A DNA stretch of 64,000 bases from Dugong dugon (Eukaryota; Chordata; Mammalia; Sirenia; Dugongidae), in assembly GCA_030035585.1 (NCBI GenBank), contig CM057482.1, positions 44,869,501 through 44,933,500 on the forward strand, given 5' to 3'. Shown one piece after another: positions 23,011 to 34,859 of the stretch. Each line of letters opens with the position of its first letter. Position 1 is the stretch's first letter. A model generated the notes under the pieces. The model saw nothing but the letters and a program-made list of their open reading frames with translations. It was not told the DNA's origin and did not search any database. The translations under genes were made by a program, and so were the position numbers.

Positions 23011-23782
23011 ACCATCTACACAAAGCCAAAAAAACCAAACCTGTAGAACACCAAAGACTCAAAGAAAGTATTAGCCCAAGAGACAGAAAGGGCTGCATAA
23101 ACCAGAGACTTCATCAGCCTGAGACCAGAAGAACTAGATGGTGCCTGGCTACCACCAATGACTGCCCTGACAGGGAACACAACAGAGAGTCCTAGATGGA
23201 GCAGGAGAAAGGTGGGGTGCAGAACTCAAATTCTAGTAAGACCAGACTTAATGGTCTGACTGAGACTGGAGTTACCCCAGAAAGCATGGCCTCTGGATTC
23301 TCTATCAGCCCAGAACTAAAATGATTTCCGAGGCCAACTCTTCAGACAGGGATTGGACTGGATCATGGGACATAAAGTGATACTCGTGAGGAGTGTGCCT
23401 CTTAGCTCAAGTAGAAACAAGAGACTAATAGGCAGCTTCTATCCAGAGGTGAGATGGGAAGGCAGAGAGGGTTGGGAGCTGGTTGAATGGACGTGGGGAA
23501 TCAGGGGTGGAAAGGAGGAGTGTGCTGTCACAGTATGGGGAGGGCAATTAGAGTCATATAACAATGTATGTATAAATTTTTATATGGGAAAAAATTTTAA
23601 AAATTAAAAAAACAAACCTGTTACCTTCAAGTCAATTCCGACTCTCCGTGACCCTATAGGACAGAGTGGAACCTGCCCTGTAGGGTTTCCAAGGAGTGGC
23701 TGGTGAATTCAAACTGCTGACCTTTTGGTTAGCAGATGAGCTCTTAATCATTGTGCCATGGGGGCTCCACCATCTACACAAA
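23011..23782 (+). mobile_element. L1 3' UTR insertion with AfroSINE in its tail
   Basis: An exact 14-bp repeat 'accatctacacaaa' is at 23011-23024 and 23769-23782. Inside are an L1 3' UTR (23025-23611, shares 'agatggtgcctggctaccac' with L1-1) and a reverse AfroSINE (23612-23768) sitting at the A-rich end. Confidence 0.8.
23612..23768 (-). mobile_element. AfroSINE, reverse
   Basis: Minus-strand head 'ggagcccccatggcacaatg' at 23768; tail at 23612-23630 ('aacaaacctgttac'). It lies between the L1 A-tail and the right target duplication, so it landed after the L1. Confidence 0.9.
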
Positions 23783-24074
23783 AGAACCATGGAACTACTT
23801 ATAAGAATGAGCGACATTTCCCTTCTGGAGCCTAGTGAGAGCAAGGGCATTAATATGAAGCCCCTGACAAGAGTGGTGTCGATGGTTTGCAGCCCTGGGG
23901 TCACTGCTCTTCCTGGTAGAAATCTCATCATCTCATTAGTTCCATTTGGGCTGTGTACTTGCACAGTTCAGATTCTGTAAGAAATTGTTTGGTTGCATTA
24001 CTCGTTCAGTAAAGACTGGAGGAAGAAAGAAGCAAACTGAAATACCCTATCAACCATGATTATGAAACCATGAG

Positions 24075-24280
24075 CTTTTGAATTAGAAAGAATACCTACC
24101 AGTAGAACTCAGCCAAGTTACTTAACCTTTCCAAGGCTCCATGTTCTCACTTGTGAGGTGGAGATAATAATACCCATTTCATTGCATAATTGTGAGGAGT
24201 AAATGAGATAATGCAGATAATGCAGGTGAAGCGCAGGGTACTCAACTATTACTCAACAAATGCAAGTTTCTTTTCTCTGA
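24075..24280 (+). repeat. MIR SINE
   Basis: Core-SINE text 'cttaacctttccaaggctcc', 'gagataataatacccatttc' and 'gaggagtaaatgagataatg' is typical MIR. Confidence 0.75.
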
Positions 24281-24443
24281 CCCTTAAGATCTTTGATGTA
24301 ATGGTATATGGTTCTCAGTCTCACAGTTCAAAATAACTTGTTAAGAAATAGCCTCAAGCCTTGCATTCACTGAGTTTCCAAACTAAGGATTACAGACAAT
24401 TTTCTATGAACTTGCAAAAGTAATCCCTCTTTTTACGGATTCT

Positions 24444-25366
24444 CGTTGTTGTTGTTAGGTGCCGTTGAGTCGATTTCAACTCATAACTACCCCATGTAAC
24501 AAACTAGAATGACCTCGCAGGGTTTTCTTAGCTGCAATCTTTTTTATTTTTTCCCTCAGCTCCTTTTTTTCTAAATTTTATTTTGTTGTTGTTTTGTTGT
24601 TGTTGAGAATATACTCAGCAAAACATACACCAATTCAACAGATTCTACAGGTATAACTTAGTGATTACATTCTTCAAGTTATGCGACCATTCTCACCCTC
24701 CTTTTCTGAGTTGTTCCTCCCTCATTAACATAAACTCACTGCCCTCTAAGGTTCCTATTTAATCTTTCGAGTTGCTGTTGTCAATTTGATCCTATATAGA
24801 TAGTTCTTAAAAGAGCGTAATGCTCAAGGCAGACCTTTTTTAGTAGTTTTAGCTAAACTATTTCTTGGTTTTAAGATGACTCCAGGGTAAATTTTTCATT
24901 TAAGGTTTAAAGATTATCTTGGGGCAATTGTTTCAGGGGCTCATCCACCTTCATGGTTCCAGAAAGTCTAGAGTCCATGAGAATTTGAAATTCTGTTCTG
25001 CATTTTTCTGCTTTGGGTCAGGATTTTTCTATGGAATTTTTGATCAAAATGTTCAGTAAGGGTAGCCGGGCATCATCCAGTTCTTCTGATCCCATGGCAA
25101 AGGAGGCAGTTGTTCCTGGAGGCCATTAGCCACACATTCCATATCATCCTTCTATTCCTGACTCTCCTCTTTCCTCTGTTGCTCCAGGTGAATAGAGACC
25201 AATTGTTGTGGCTTGCATGACTGCTTGCAAGTTTTTAAGACTCTGGGCACCACACAACAAACTAGGAAGTAGAACTTGGCTGTAATCATTACAGAAGCAG
25301 ATCACCAGTTCTTTCTCCCACAGAACCATTGAGTGGGTCCCAACCACCAGTGGTTATCCCACTAAC
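24444..25366 (-). mobile_element. AfroSINE, reverse, split by an L1 3' UTR fragment
   Basis: The tail half is 24444-24541 ('gttgttaggtgccgttgagt') and the head half is 25275-25366. Related flanks 'agctgcaatctt' and 'ggctgtaatcat' at the two breakpoints look like an aged target duplication. Confidence 0.8.
24542..25274 (-). mobile_element. L1 3' UTR fragment, reverse
   Basis: On the minus strand, 'cttaaaaacttgcaagc' and the preceding text match the L1 3' UTR 'gtgtctggggtcttaaaag' region of L1-1 and L1-B. The poly(T) side at 24542-24600 is the L1 A-tail. A different L1 subfamily from L1-1. Confidence 0.7.
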
Positions 25367-25655
25367 ACTTAAAGGCAGAGACAAAATAAGGATGAAACCC
25401 CCAACTTTCATATGTTATGGGAATAAAAGACAATGATTACATTTATTCTCAAGGATTTATGCCAAAGGCAGAGATGGAACAGACATGAAAGACAGGTTGT
25501 ATTCCATCTCCACAGGGTAATGTAACTGGAATATTTCCATTTCAGCAAACTTCGTCACTATACAGGGATAAAGGTAGCTCATCATAATTTAACTTAGGTT
25601 TTCCTAGAGCTGGAAGCTAAAGAGAAGTTAGCACTTATGAAGACAGATCAGTGGC

Positions 25656-25845
25656 TGTTAACAGTAACTCATGGCAATCCCAGAAGTGTCAGAGTAGAAC
25701 TGCACTCCATGGGGTTTTCAATGGCCGATTTTTTCAGAAGTAGATCACCAGGCTTTCCTCCCATGGTGCCTCTGGGTAGACTCAAACCTCCAACCTTTTG
25801 GTTAACAGCCAAGCACCTTAACGATTTGTACACCCAGGGAATCCT
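25656..25845 (-). mobile_element. AfroSINE, reverse
   Basis: Minus-strand head at 25845 ('aggattccctgggtgtacaa'); body includes the 'aatcggccattgaaaacccc' segment. Confidence 0.88.
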
Positions 25846-26937
25846 GGCTAAACTCACATAGTACAAAACCACCACTGAAAGCAGATGACAGAATGCAATG
25901 ACAAAAAGTTCCCCCTTGCACACTGGCCAAGTGACTACCAGCAGGCTCTTTCATTTTTCTCCACTCATGCTTCTCATGATTTCTAACAGCTGCTTACCCA
26001 AAACTCTAGCATCTTTCTCTTGTTGACCTGTGTGTTTAACCTGCCAGCATAGAAAATCCGAATGTGCCCCTTACTTCTGTGGTGGCAAAGGACAGTTTGA
26101 ACGAATGACCTCTGGTGATCATGGCATCTCTTTGCCCCTTTCCTCCATCTCGCAATAGACCGAGGATAGGACACCCTAATGGAGAAGGTAATTTAATCTG
26201 AATTGCTCTTTAATCCCTGGGCATCTCTTGACTGCCTGGCTGTCAAAAGAAAGTGTGTTTTTTCAGCTGCATGGTCTATCAGGCTTTCATTAATCTACCA
26301 TGTTTTAATATCCATTAGTGAGCATTAATCTAAAAGGATGGATTTGGGGCAGAGATCCCATTCCTCTTGGCTTTTCTAATTTCCTATCATCAGAGGAGGT
26401 TTTCTTTTTCTTTTTTCCTTCAAAGCTCCAAAGAGGATAAAATGAAATAGTGTTTGTCTGTCTGCATTGCCAGATTGTCATTTGTGCCATCCCAGCAGAA
26501 CTTGAAGGGTTTCTTCTCCTTGGAGAGTGCACAGCACAAGTTTAATCTCTTCTCATACAAGACCATGAACCCCATCCTTCACCACTGACCACCAGCAGGC
26601 TCCCTGCTTGGGATATGTTTTCCTTCTCCATGTGTTATTTTTTATTCCTATGCTTCTGCTCACCACCAAAGGGCTGGTGCCTGGACATTACCATGGAATC
26701 TAGCTTGCAAAGGCAAAGTGTTTCAGTCTGATGTCATCCTGGTATTACCAAAATGCAATGCAATGGTCAGAAAAGGAGGGATTCCAGAAACGTAAAGAGA
26801 CAAAATGTTTCCCAGTGTGTCTGATCATTGTCGCAGCAAGATGGATTTGCATTTAACTTGTATCTTTCCAGGATAATGTACAGCCTTGCCATCTCTGGAA
26901 AGAGACGACAGCTACACACATTAAGCTTTACTGTCAG
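25846..26937. other. Repeat-poor unique DNA
   Basis: No repeat or gene recognised. The part at 26190-26560 is rich in ATTA-type motifs and could be conserved noncoding DNA. Confidence 0.35.
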
Positions 26938-27147
26938 GGGAGTCCCTGGAAGTGTAAACTATTAACACACTCAGCTGCTAACTGAAAGGTTAGAGGTTCA
27001 AGTCCACCCAGAGGCTCCACAGAAGAAAGACCTGATGAGCTACTTCCAAAAAAGCAGCCATTGAAAATCCTATGGAGCACAGTTCTACTCCAACACACAT
27101 GGGGTCACCATGAGTTAGAGTAGACTCGATGGCAACTGGTTTTCAGG
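26938..27147 (+). mobile_element. AfroSINE
   Basis: Starts 'gggagtccctggaagtgtaa' and ends 'gtagactcgatggcaactgg'. Flanks 'tttactgtcagg' and 'tttaccttcagg' look like a target duplication. Confidence 0.9.
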
Positions 27148-27607
27148 TTTACCTTCAGGGGTTGAAAACACATTCAGAAAATTTGGTCTCTGCTCTGATT
27201 TGAAGATAGAAGTCCTCTATCCAATATGCATAAATTTATCTACTTAAAGAAGTTTAAATGCCATTTATTCAGGTTTGAATTTAGAGTCTTCATCTATGAA
27301 TACAAGAGATTTTTTCACTAGGACTGAATTCTCCGTATTCACGTTGCCTTCAGAGAAGATTTAATGTGGCCTTAAAGAGGCATAAGCAGAGCGTGTTCTG
27401 AACTTCTCATGTAATCTCTTCCATGAGGCGAACTGCAAATGTATAAACGACCTTGGTTTACTTTCTAGATCACCCCAGGATACACCTCTGGATAATGTAT
27501 TCTAGTTCCTTATTCTTAACCTAGGGACCAGCAGGACAATGTTGGTGAGTGAATCAGGACAGGAAGGCCATGGAGAACAGAGGAGCACAAGTCTCAAGGC
27601 AGAGGGT

Positions 27608-28290
27608 GGGGGGCGGTCTATTAGTTTCTTGTGACCACTATAACAAATTACCACAAATTTTGTGGCATAAAACAATAAAAATTTATTCTCTCAAAGTTCT
27701 GGCGATCAGAAGTCTGAATCCATATCACTGGGCCAAAATCAAGGTGTTGGCAGGGCTGCATTTACTCTGGAAGATCTAGGAGAGAATTTATTCCTTGTAT
27801 CTTCCAGATTCTGGTGGTTCCTGGCATTTCTCAGCTTGTGTTCCCATCACTCTAATCTTCAAGGCCAGAACTTTCAAATCTCTATTTCGTCTTCACAACA
27901 CCTTCCTTTTTGTGTGTATATCATCTTCCTCTGCCTCCCTCTCATAAGAAGAAATGTGATAGCATTTAGAACACCCCAAGGAATATCGGGAGAAAGATGT
28001 GGCAGTCTGCTTCCGTAAAGATTACAGGCTTGGAAATCCTATGAAGCAGTTCTTCTACTGTGTCCTATAGGGTCATTATGAGTAGGAATCGACTCGACGG
28101 TAATGGGTTTGATTTGGTTTAGTTAGGGATTATCCAGGATAATCTCTCCATCTCAGGATCCTTAATTTCATCGCATCTGCAAAGATCCTCCCATCACCAC
28201 CTTTTGTTTTTGCCACATAAGGTAACATTCAAAAGCTCCAGGCATGAGCAACTGGATATCATTTGTGGTCCATTTTCCAGCCTACTAGAG
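27608..28290 (+). repeat. Ancient LTR-like repeat, split by an AfroSINE
   Basis: Opening 'tctattagtttcttgtgacc' plus 'ttaccacaaattttgtggca' and later 'gattatccaggataatctc' define a common old mammalian repeat of LTR type. I cannot name the subfamily with certainty. The SINE at 27989-28120 separates the two parts. Confidence 0.65.
27989..28120 (+). mobile_element. AfroSINE, 5'-truncated
   Basis: Contains only the 3' two thirds: 'agaaagatgtggcagtctgc' to 'ggaatcgactcgacggtaat' and the 'gggtttgatttggttt' tail. Confidence 0.92.
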
Positions 28291-29226
28291 GAGGAAAGGA
28301 GGGCATAGGGGAAAGTCAGTCACCTCTGCCTGATGGCGCCATATGGGATTCAGGTCCTCAGGTTTACAAGATCTCTAATTTCTCAAGAGAAGCTAGAAAG
28401 TCACAATTTTATGTGAAATCTTCCAAATTTAAAAACAAATTTTAAAATATTTTAGACCATGTGTAAATCAGTGAAATGCACCTGTAGGCAGAAGCCAGTC
28501 ATCAGGCTCCCAACTTTCCGGTCCAGGTGGCCATGGCACAAAGGCTGGACCCCTACAGACAGCTTATCACCTGAAATGCAAGGTCAGTCATTGCAGATAC
28601 TCTTAATCCACGTTTATTCTTTCCAGTTAAGACTCTAAGAAGGCAAAGCACCAAGGCCTCTAGAAAGACTACAGTCAGAACTCTGAGGTCTGAACTATAT
28701 CCAAGGGCTTTTATAAACATGGCTTCATTCCCACTACCTAACTAACTTCTACAGTGACTTATTTCATCAGCCTGTTGTTTGGATCAGCTCTTTACTGCTT
28801 TGGCCAAGTACGTCGTCACCACATATGCCTGACTTTTCTTAATAAATAAAGTCAGAGGCCCCTAAATCATGTGCCAAAGGGGTACAGTAAGTTCTGTTCA
28901 GTAATGGCAGGAGACCTTGTATGTAATTAATTCTTCCACAGATAACAATCATTAATTGTGAACAAAATACTTAAAACTATTTGAGGAGCCAAAAGCGGGC
29001 AGAAACTAGAGCCACACTGGGTGAAATCCACAGACATACAGAGTTACATTACAAGAAATGCCAAAAGGTATTCTTCAGGCCAGAATGAAATGACACTAGA
29101 TGGAAACTTGGATTCATAGGAAATAATGAAGAAATAATAATAAACACATGGGTAAATATAGAAGACTGTATTTATCTTTTGTGCACTCTTAATTTCCTCC
29201 TAAGGCAACTTACTGTTTAAAGTCAA
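28291..29226. other. No recognisable feature
   Basis: Unique-looking DNA with no recognised gene or repeat. Confidence 0.35.
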
Positions 29227-29483
29227 ATATACATGCATACATATATACATATATACATACATATATATATACATACATATATATACACATATATGCTCTG
29301 CTGATGTAATGGTTAAGAGCTCGGCTGCTAAGCAAAATGTTGGCAATCTGAATCCACCAGCTGCTCCTTGAAAACACTATGGGGAAGTTCTACTCTGTTC
29401 TATAGGGTCACTATGAGTCAGAAAGAACTCAACAGCAACAGGTTTGGTTTTTTGGTTTGTTGGTTTCTTTTTGGTATATATAT

Positions 29484-29520
<37 letters not shown>

Positions 29521-29952
29521 TGTGTGTGTGTGTATACATGGAGCCCTAGTGGCGCAGTGGTTAAGAGCTCTGCTACTAACTAAAAGGTCAGCAGTTCAAA
29601 TCCACCAGCCTCTGTTTGGAAACCCGGTGGGGAGTTCTACTCTGTTCTATAGGGTCACTAAGAGTAGGAATCAACTCGACGGCAGCAGGCTTGGTTTTAT
29701 ATATACATATATGCATACATATACATGTGTACAGAACTCCTATATACATATAGGAGTTATGGTGGTGCAGTGATTAAAGCACTCAACCTTTAACTGAAAG
29801 GTCAGTGGTTTGAACTCCGCAGGAGAAAGCTGTGTCAGTCTGCTTCCGTAGATTTACAGCCTTGGAAACCCTACAGGGCAGTTCTACTCTGTCCTATAGG
29901 GTTGCTATGAGTCGGAATCGACTCAACAGCAAGTTTTCTTTTTTTTTTTTAA
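29227..29952 (+). repeat. Three AfroSINEs with TA and GT microsatellites
   Basis: Order: (TACATA)n at 29227-29295, AfroSINE 29296-29460, (GT)n at 29488-29533, AfroSINE 29540-29699, TA-rich 29700-29750, AfroSINE 29751-29952. All SINEs are on the plus strand. The second has the best-preserved head, 'ggagccctagtggcgcagtg'. Confidence 0.92.
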
Positions 29953-29985
29953 ATATAACATTATATTTTGGAGTTTATAATGTAA

Positions 29986-30508
29986 GTTGTTGTTGTTGTT
30001 AGGTGCCCTCAAGTCAGTTCCAACTCATAGTGAACCTGAGTACGGCAGAAGGAAATACTGCCTGGTCCTGCACCATCCTCACCATAGTTACTATACTTGA
30101 ACGCATTGTTGCAGCTACTGGGTCGATCCACCTCCTTGAGGATCTTCCTCTTTTTCACTGACGGAGCATGGTGTCCCGCTCCAGAGACTGATCCCTCTCA
30201 ATAACCTGTCCAAAGTAGGTGAGACGTAGTCTGGCCATCTTTGCTTCTAATGAACATTTTGGCTGTATGTACCTTCCAAGACAGATTTGTTCATTCTTTT
30301 GGCAGTCCATGGTATATTCAATATTCTTTGCCAATACCATAGTTCAAAAGTATCAATTCTTCTTCAGTCTTCCTTATTCATTGTCCAGCTTTCACATGCA
30401 TATGAGGCGAATGAAAACACCATGGCTTGGGTCAGGTACACCTTAGTCCTTAAAGTGACATCTTCAGTTTTTAACACTTTAGAGAGGTCTTTTGCAGCAG
30501 ATTTGCAA
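29986..30508 (-). mobile_element. RTE LINE 3' end, reverse
   Basis: The minus strand reads from the RT C-terminal region to the tail. Motifs 'ggtatattcaatattc', 'catatgaggcgaatgaaaac' and 'gttgttgttgttaggtgccc' match 12640-13168. The frame at 30155-30340 is a small piece of RTE RT, not a gene. Confidence 0.88.
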
Positions 30509-30544
30509 CTAGGAACTTGAATTTTTTGGTTTTATAATGTATAG

Positions 30545-31900
30545 AGATGTAAAATATATCATAACAGTGGCACAAACAGTGAGGGAAGAAGATAAATAAA
30601 ATCATACTGTTTCAAGGATCTTATATTTTATACAAAATGGTATAATAAGAACACTAACTAGATTGAGAGAAGTTAATGATTCATATTATATTCCAAGAGC
30701 AACAACTAAAAATAATAAGAGTTGAAAAGCTAATACTAAGAGTCAAAATACAAAAAAAATTTGATAGCCTAAATAAGGCAAGAAAGGAGGATCAGAAGAA
30801 CAAAAAACAGATGTGACAAGTAGAAAACAAATATCAAAATACTGGACTAAATCCAAGCATATCGACAATTACATTAAATGTAAATAAACTAACAATTCCA
30901 ACCAAAAGCCAGACATTATCAAACTGGATTTTAAAAAAAGTAAGGCCCACCTACATGCTATCTACAAGAGAAGAACTTTAAATGTAAAGCCAGAGATAGG
31001 TTAAAAATAAAAGGATGTAAGAAAACACATTATGCAAACTAAGCATAAGAAAGCAGGTGCAGCTATAGCTAACATAAAGCAAAATAAACTTCAGGATAAA
31101 GTGTATTACCAAGAGATAAAGAAGGACATGAGATAGTGATCATGAGTCAATTCATCAGGAGAATATAGCAATTCTAAATAAGTATGCACCTATACTACTC
31201 AACAATAAAGAACAATGATGAACCTGCAAAACATCTCACAACATGGATGAACCTAGAGAGCATGCATTATGCTGAGTGAAATAAGTCAATCACAAAAGGA
31301 CAAATACTGTATGAGGTCACTATTATAAAACCTAATGAAAAGATTTACACACAGAAAGAAGCAATCTTTGCTGGTTATGAGGGAGGGAAGTGGTGGGGAG
31401 GGAAAAATACTAACTAGACAATAGATAAGTGGTAACTCTGGTAAAGGATAAGACAGTACACAATATTGGGGAAGTCAGCACAACTTGACCAAGGCAAGGT
31501 CATGGAAGCTTCATAGACACATCCAAACTCCCTGAGGGAGCAAATTACTGTGCTGAGGGCTGGGGACCATGGCCTCAGGGGACATCTAGCTCAATTGGCA
31601 TAATATAGTTTATAAAGAAAATGTTCTACGTCCTATTTTGGTGAGTAGCATCTGGAGTCTTAAAAGCTTGTAAGTGGCCATCTAAGATACTCCACTGGTC
31701 CCACCCTGTCTAGAGCAAGGGAGAATGAAGAAAACCAAAGACCCAAGGGAAAGATTAGTCCAAAGGACTAATAGACCACAACTACCACAACCTACACCAA
31801 ACTGAGTCCAGCACAACTAGACAGTGCCCAGCTACCACTAACAACTGCTCTGACAGGGATAACAATAGAGGGTCCCAGACAGAGCTGGAGAAAATGTAGA
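30545..31900 (+). mobile_element. Internally deleted L1
   Basis: 30545-31195 matches the inter-ORF spacer and endonuclease start of an old L1 ('attacattaaatgtaaataa', 'ctatctacaagag'). From about 31200 the text jumps to the end of ORF2 and the 3' UTR of the elephant-type L1 ('gctgagtgaaataagtcaat'). About 3 kb of ORF2 is missing. It ends at 'ggagaaaatgtaga' without the rest of the 3' UTR. Confidence 0.75.
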
Positions 31901-31972
31901 ACAGGTTTGGTTTTTTGGTTTGTTGGTTTCTTTTTGGTATATATATACGTGTGTGTGGGTACATGGGTACAG

Positions 31973-33606
31973 CATGAATGGAGATTCAGGAAATACGTTC
32001 AATACATTGAACAATAGGTGAAGCATGGGCTCCACGCAATCGGAACAGACACTGGCCATAGTGCTGGAAGCAGGTTTCAGAATCCCCTGCCTTAACAAGC
32101 ATTATTGCTTTATTTTATTTGCTGAATCATGATGGAGAGGTCAGGTAGACCAGGTGTAGAGAGGCATAGTAAAATACATATTTACCAAGTATGAAACAAT
32201 TTCAATATTTTAACAATCAATATAGCTCCAAAGGTATATACCAACAAAAAATTAGCCCTAACTCCTTTAATAAGAATATTGCCACCATCCTTCCAAGAAG
32301 TATTTTATTAGACTGAAACTTCCTTAAAAACAAGATTTCTGATTGATTTCATCATGTAGTTCTCACTAAGCTTGGTACAGAACCTTTGTCATGATAAAAA
32401 CACAATAAATACTAGTTCAGTGAAAGTAAGAATAAATTCCCTTCCTTTTCCTTGGTTCCTGAGGCTCCCTTTGGCAGCATGTCTGTCTACATTTAAAAAG
32501 ATGACATTGTTGCACTTGAATTCTTTCATCACAATGGTTAAAGCCAAAACTAAACAAAACATATTGGGATGCTGGCACCTTCTGTTGAACAAGTTGTATA
32601 TAAAATGCTGCTGAAAAGTAGCATATGCTTTTGATAACTGTAAAACACATATTTAAGAATCAGGAAGGAAAGTAAATGCTGAATATTAATGCACTTGGAG
32701 TCTTATTTAAATTAAAAGTTGATCTTTAATGCAACTTGATTCTTTCCAAAACATGACAACCCCTTCCACAGTCTTTTCTGGATAGGCCTCAAGGGTGAGA
32801 AGTCAGCATTGCTCCTCTAGCCCCTGCATCCTTGTCTCAGGACCTGAGGCAAGGATTGAGGTGCCAACAGTTTGTTTTGAAAATGAAGGTAATCTACAAA
32901 AGAAGCCAGGGTAGAATGATGCAAATAGATCCTGCAGTGTGTTGCTGTCTGGTCACTAAATCACTGCAAGCCACAGAGACACAGCCTGTCACTCAGCAGA
33001 CATGTTCACTTAGCATGTGGGACTTCATTGCAAGGGAAGCAAGGAGGAACCACATCTCAGAGAGGTCCATGCAACAGAAAGGTAGGGGGTCTGTATCTGT
33101 TTGGGTCCCTTCCATCTCTCATTTCCCTTGGGCCAAGGTTCACTCCATGTGGCGCTAACTTCCCAGCACTTCTGGATGGCATCATGCATCCCCTCACTGG
33201 CCACTCTGGGATCCAGATCCCATGCCCTGCATGTGATGTTCCACTCAAAGCTGAAGGGGGGGTGGGGCATCTGATATGGGTGGGAGACTGACAGAGAGAA
33301 AGAAAGAGGGAGACTGCCTTCTTGAAATCTTGAACATGCCTAAGATTTAGTCCCAATACACCCTATGCCTGCTAGTCCCATGTACCAATGCAGAGGCCAC
33401 CCCAGAAATGGCACAGGGTCATGGAGCTCTGCAACCCTGCAAACCCGACTCACACAGCAGGTTACTGAAGGTTCCGGCTGCAGTTTGCAAGTTAGATTGT
33501 GGGTGGAAGAGGACAGAGGGTGAGGGTGGCAGGCCAAGACAGAGTGTGAACAGAAAAAGGAGAGAAATAACCTAGGGTCCTAGAAAGAGCTCAGAGCTTG
33601 TAGTTT
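31973..33606. other. Unique DNA, no gene recognised
   Basis: Overlapping frames on both strands near 33025-33356 lack recognisable domains. Confidence 0.35.
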
Positions 33607-33610
33607 GAAA

Positions 33611-33690
33611 GATAGATAGATAGACAGACAGAAAGATAGATAGATAGATAGAAGGATAGACAGACAGACAGACAGGGAGGTAGGTAGGTA
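33611..33690. repeat. GATA/GACA microsatellite
   Basis: Interrupted 'gatagatagatagacagaca' units followed by 'ggtaggtaggtag'. It abuts the 3' tail of the RTE-derived element on its right, as often happens with LINE/SINE tails. Confidence 0.95.
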
Positions 33691-34130
33691 GCTGCCATCA
33701 AATTGACTCTGAGTCATGACAACCTTTTTTACAACAGAACAAAATGTTACCTACATTTTGTTATCCTCACAATCACTGGCATGTTCAAGTCCATTGTTGC
33801 AACTATTGTGCCAATCCACCTCAACCAGGGTCTTCCTCTCCCTCACTGGCTCTCTACTTCACCAAACATGATGCCCTCCTCTAGCAATTGATCCCTCCTG
33901 ATGACATGTCCAACACAAGTGAGTCAAATAATGTTCTGTGGTAATCCATAAGGTTTTCGTTGGTTAATTTTCAGGAACAGATCATCAGGCAATTCTTCCT
34001 AGTCTGTCTTAGTCTGGAAACTCTACCGAAACCTGGTCACCATGGGTGACTCTACTAGTGTCACAGTTTCCAGCATCACAGCAACACACAAGCTACCATA
34101 ATATGATAAACTGACAGACTGGTGGTGGAT
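33691..34130 (-). mobile_element. Non-autonomous RTE derivative, reverse
   Basis: The minus strand holds the RTE 5' lead ('gtctgtcagtttatcatatt') directly joined to the RTE 3' end ('tgacatgtc' to the tail), skipping the coding region. The junction near 33935 matches that in the copies at 53219 and 59199. Confidence 0.85.
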
Positions 34131-34134
34131 AATC

Positions 34135-34250
34135 TGAAAGACCTTGGTTCAAATCTCATCTCTACAGCTTATTTAGTTGTACAACTTTGAGTAAGTCTTT
34201 TAATTTCTCTGAGTCAAATTTTCCCATCCCAAGTAGGGATAAAAATATTT
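34135..34250 (+). repeat. MIR SINE
   Basis: Core text 'cttggttcaaatctcatctc', 'gagtaagtcttttaatttct' and 'gtagggataaaaata'. Confidence 0.7.
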
Positions 34251-34859
34251 GGGTTGAAGGCGTGTTATGCCAATATAGCACTCGGCATTCCAAGTGACTC
34301 TAGTCGCTCTTCCAGCATTACTTCATGCATGTACCAGAGAATGCATATCAAAATCCAAGGGCCTCACACTGCCCAGTAAGTAAGATTTGTTAGCAGTCTA
34401 TTGTCTGAGAAATGAAAAGCATGAAAGCAAAGTCACCATAGTCAAAAGAACATGGCATTACCTATAAACAATATGGAGACATATATGTACAATCATATAT
34501 GTACAGGTAAATTCGTAAATGCCTTCAGTACACCCAGGTATACATGGGAATTTCTCCTACAGCATACATCAGCCACTAAAGAGCTCAAAAACTCAGTTTG
34601 AGGACAAGTTGCCTCCTTTTTCCTTGTTTTGCAAGGACAAATCTGACAGAAATGTAGGGCCTGTGTAGATATTTAAACAGGGAAAGCCTTCAGCCTAGCC
34701 ATGAAGAATAGACTTTACAACAACATCCACTATACAGATGAGCCCTCAAATTAGCACAGGAGATGCGAGTCCTCTGGCTTGGAGGAGAAACACGTCCCCA
34801 GCTCTGGCTCTGCCGCAGGCCCCTCTCAAGGGCATCCATCACAGTAAGTACCAGGAGGA

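Noticed and set aside
33025..33356. Overlapping frames on both strands
   Set aside because: Mutual shadows in moderately GC-rich unique DNA; no family recognised.
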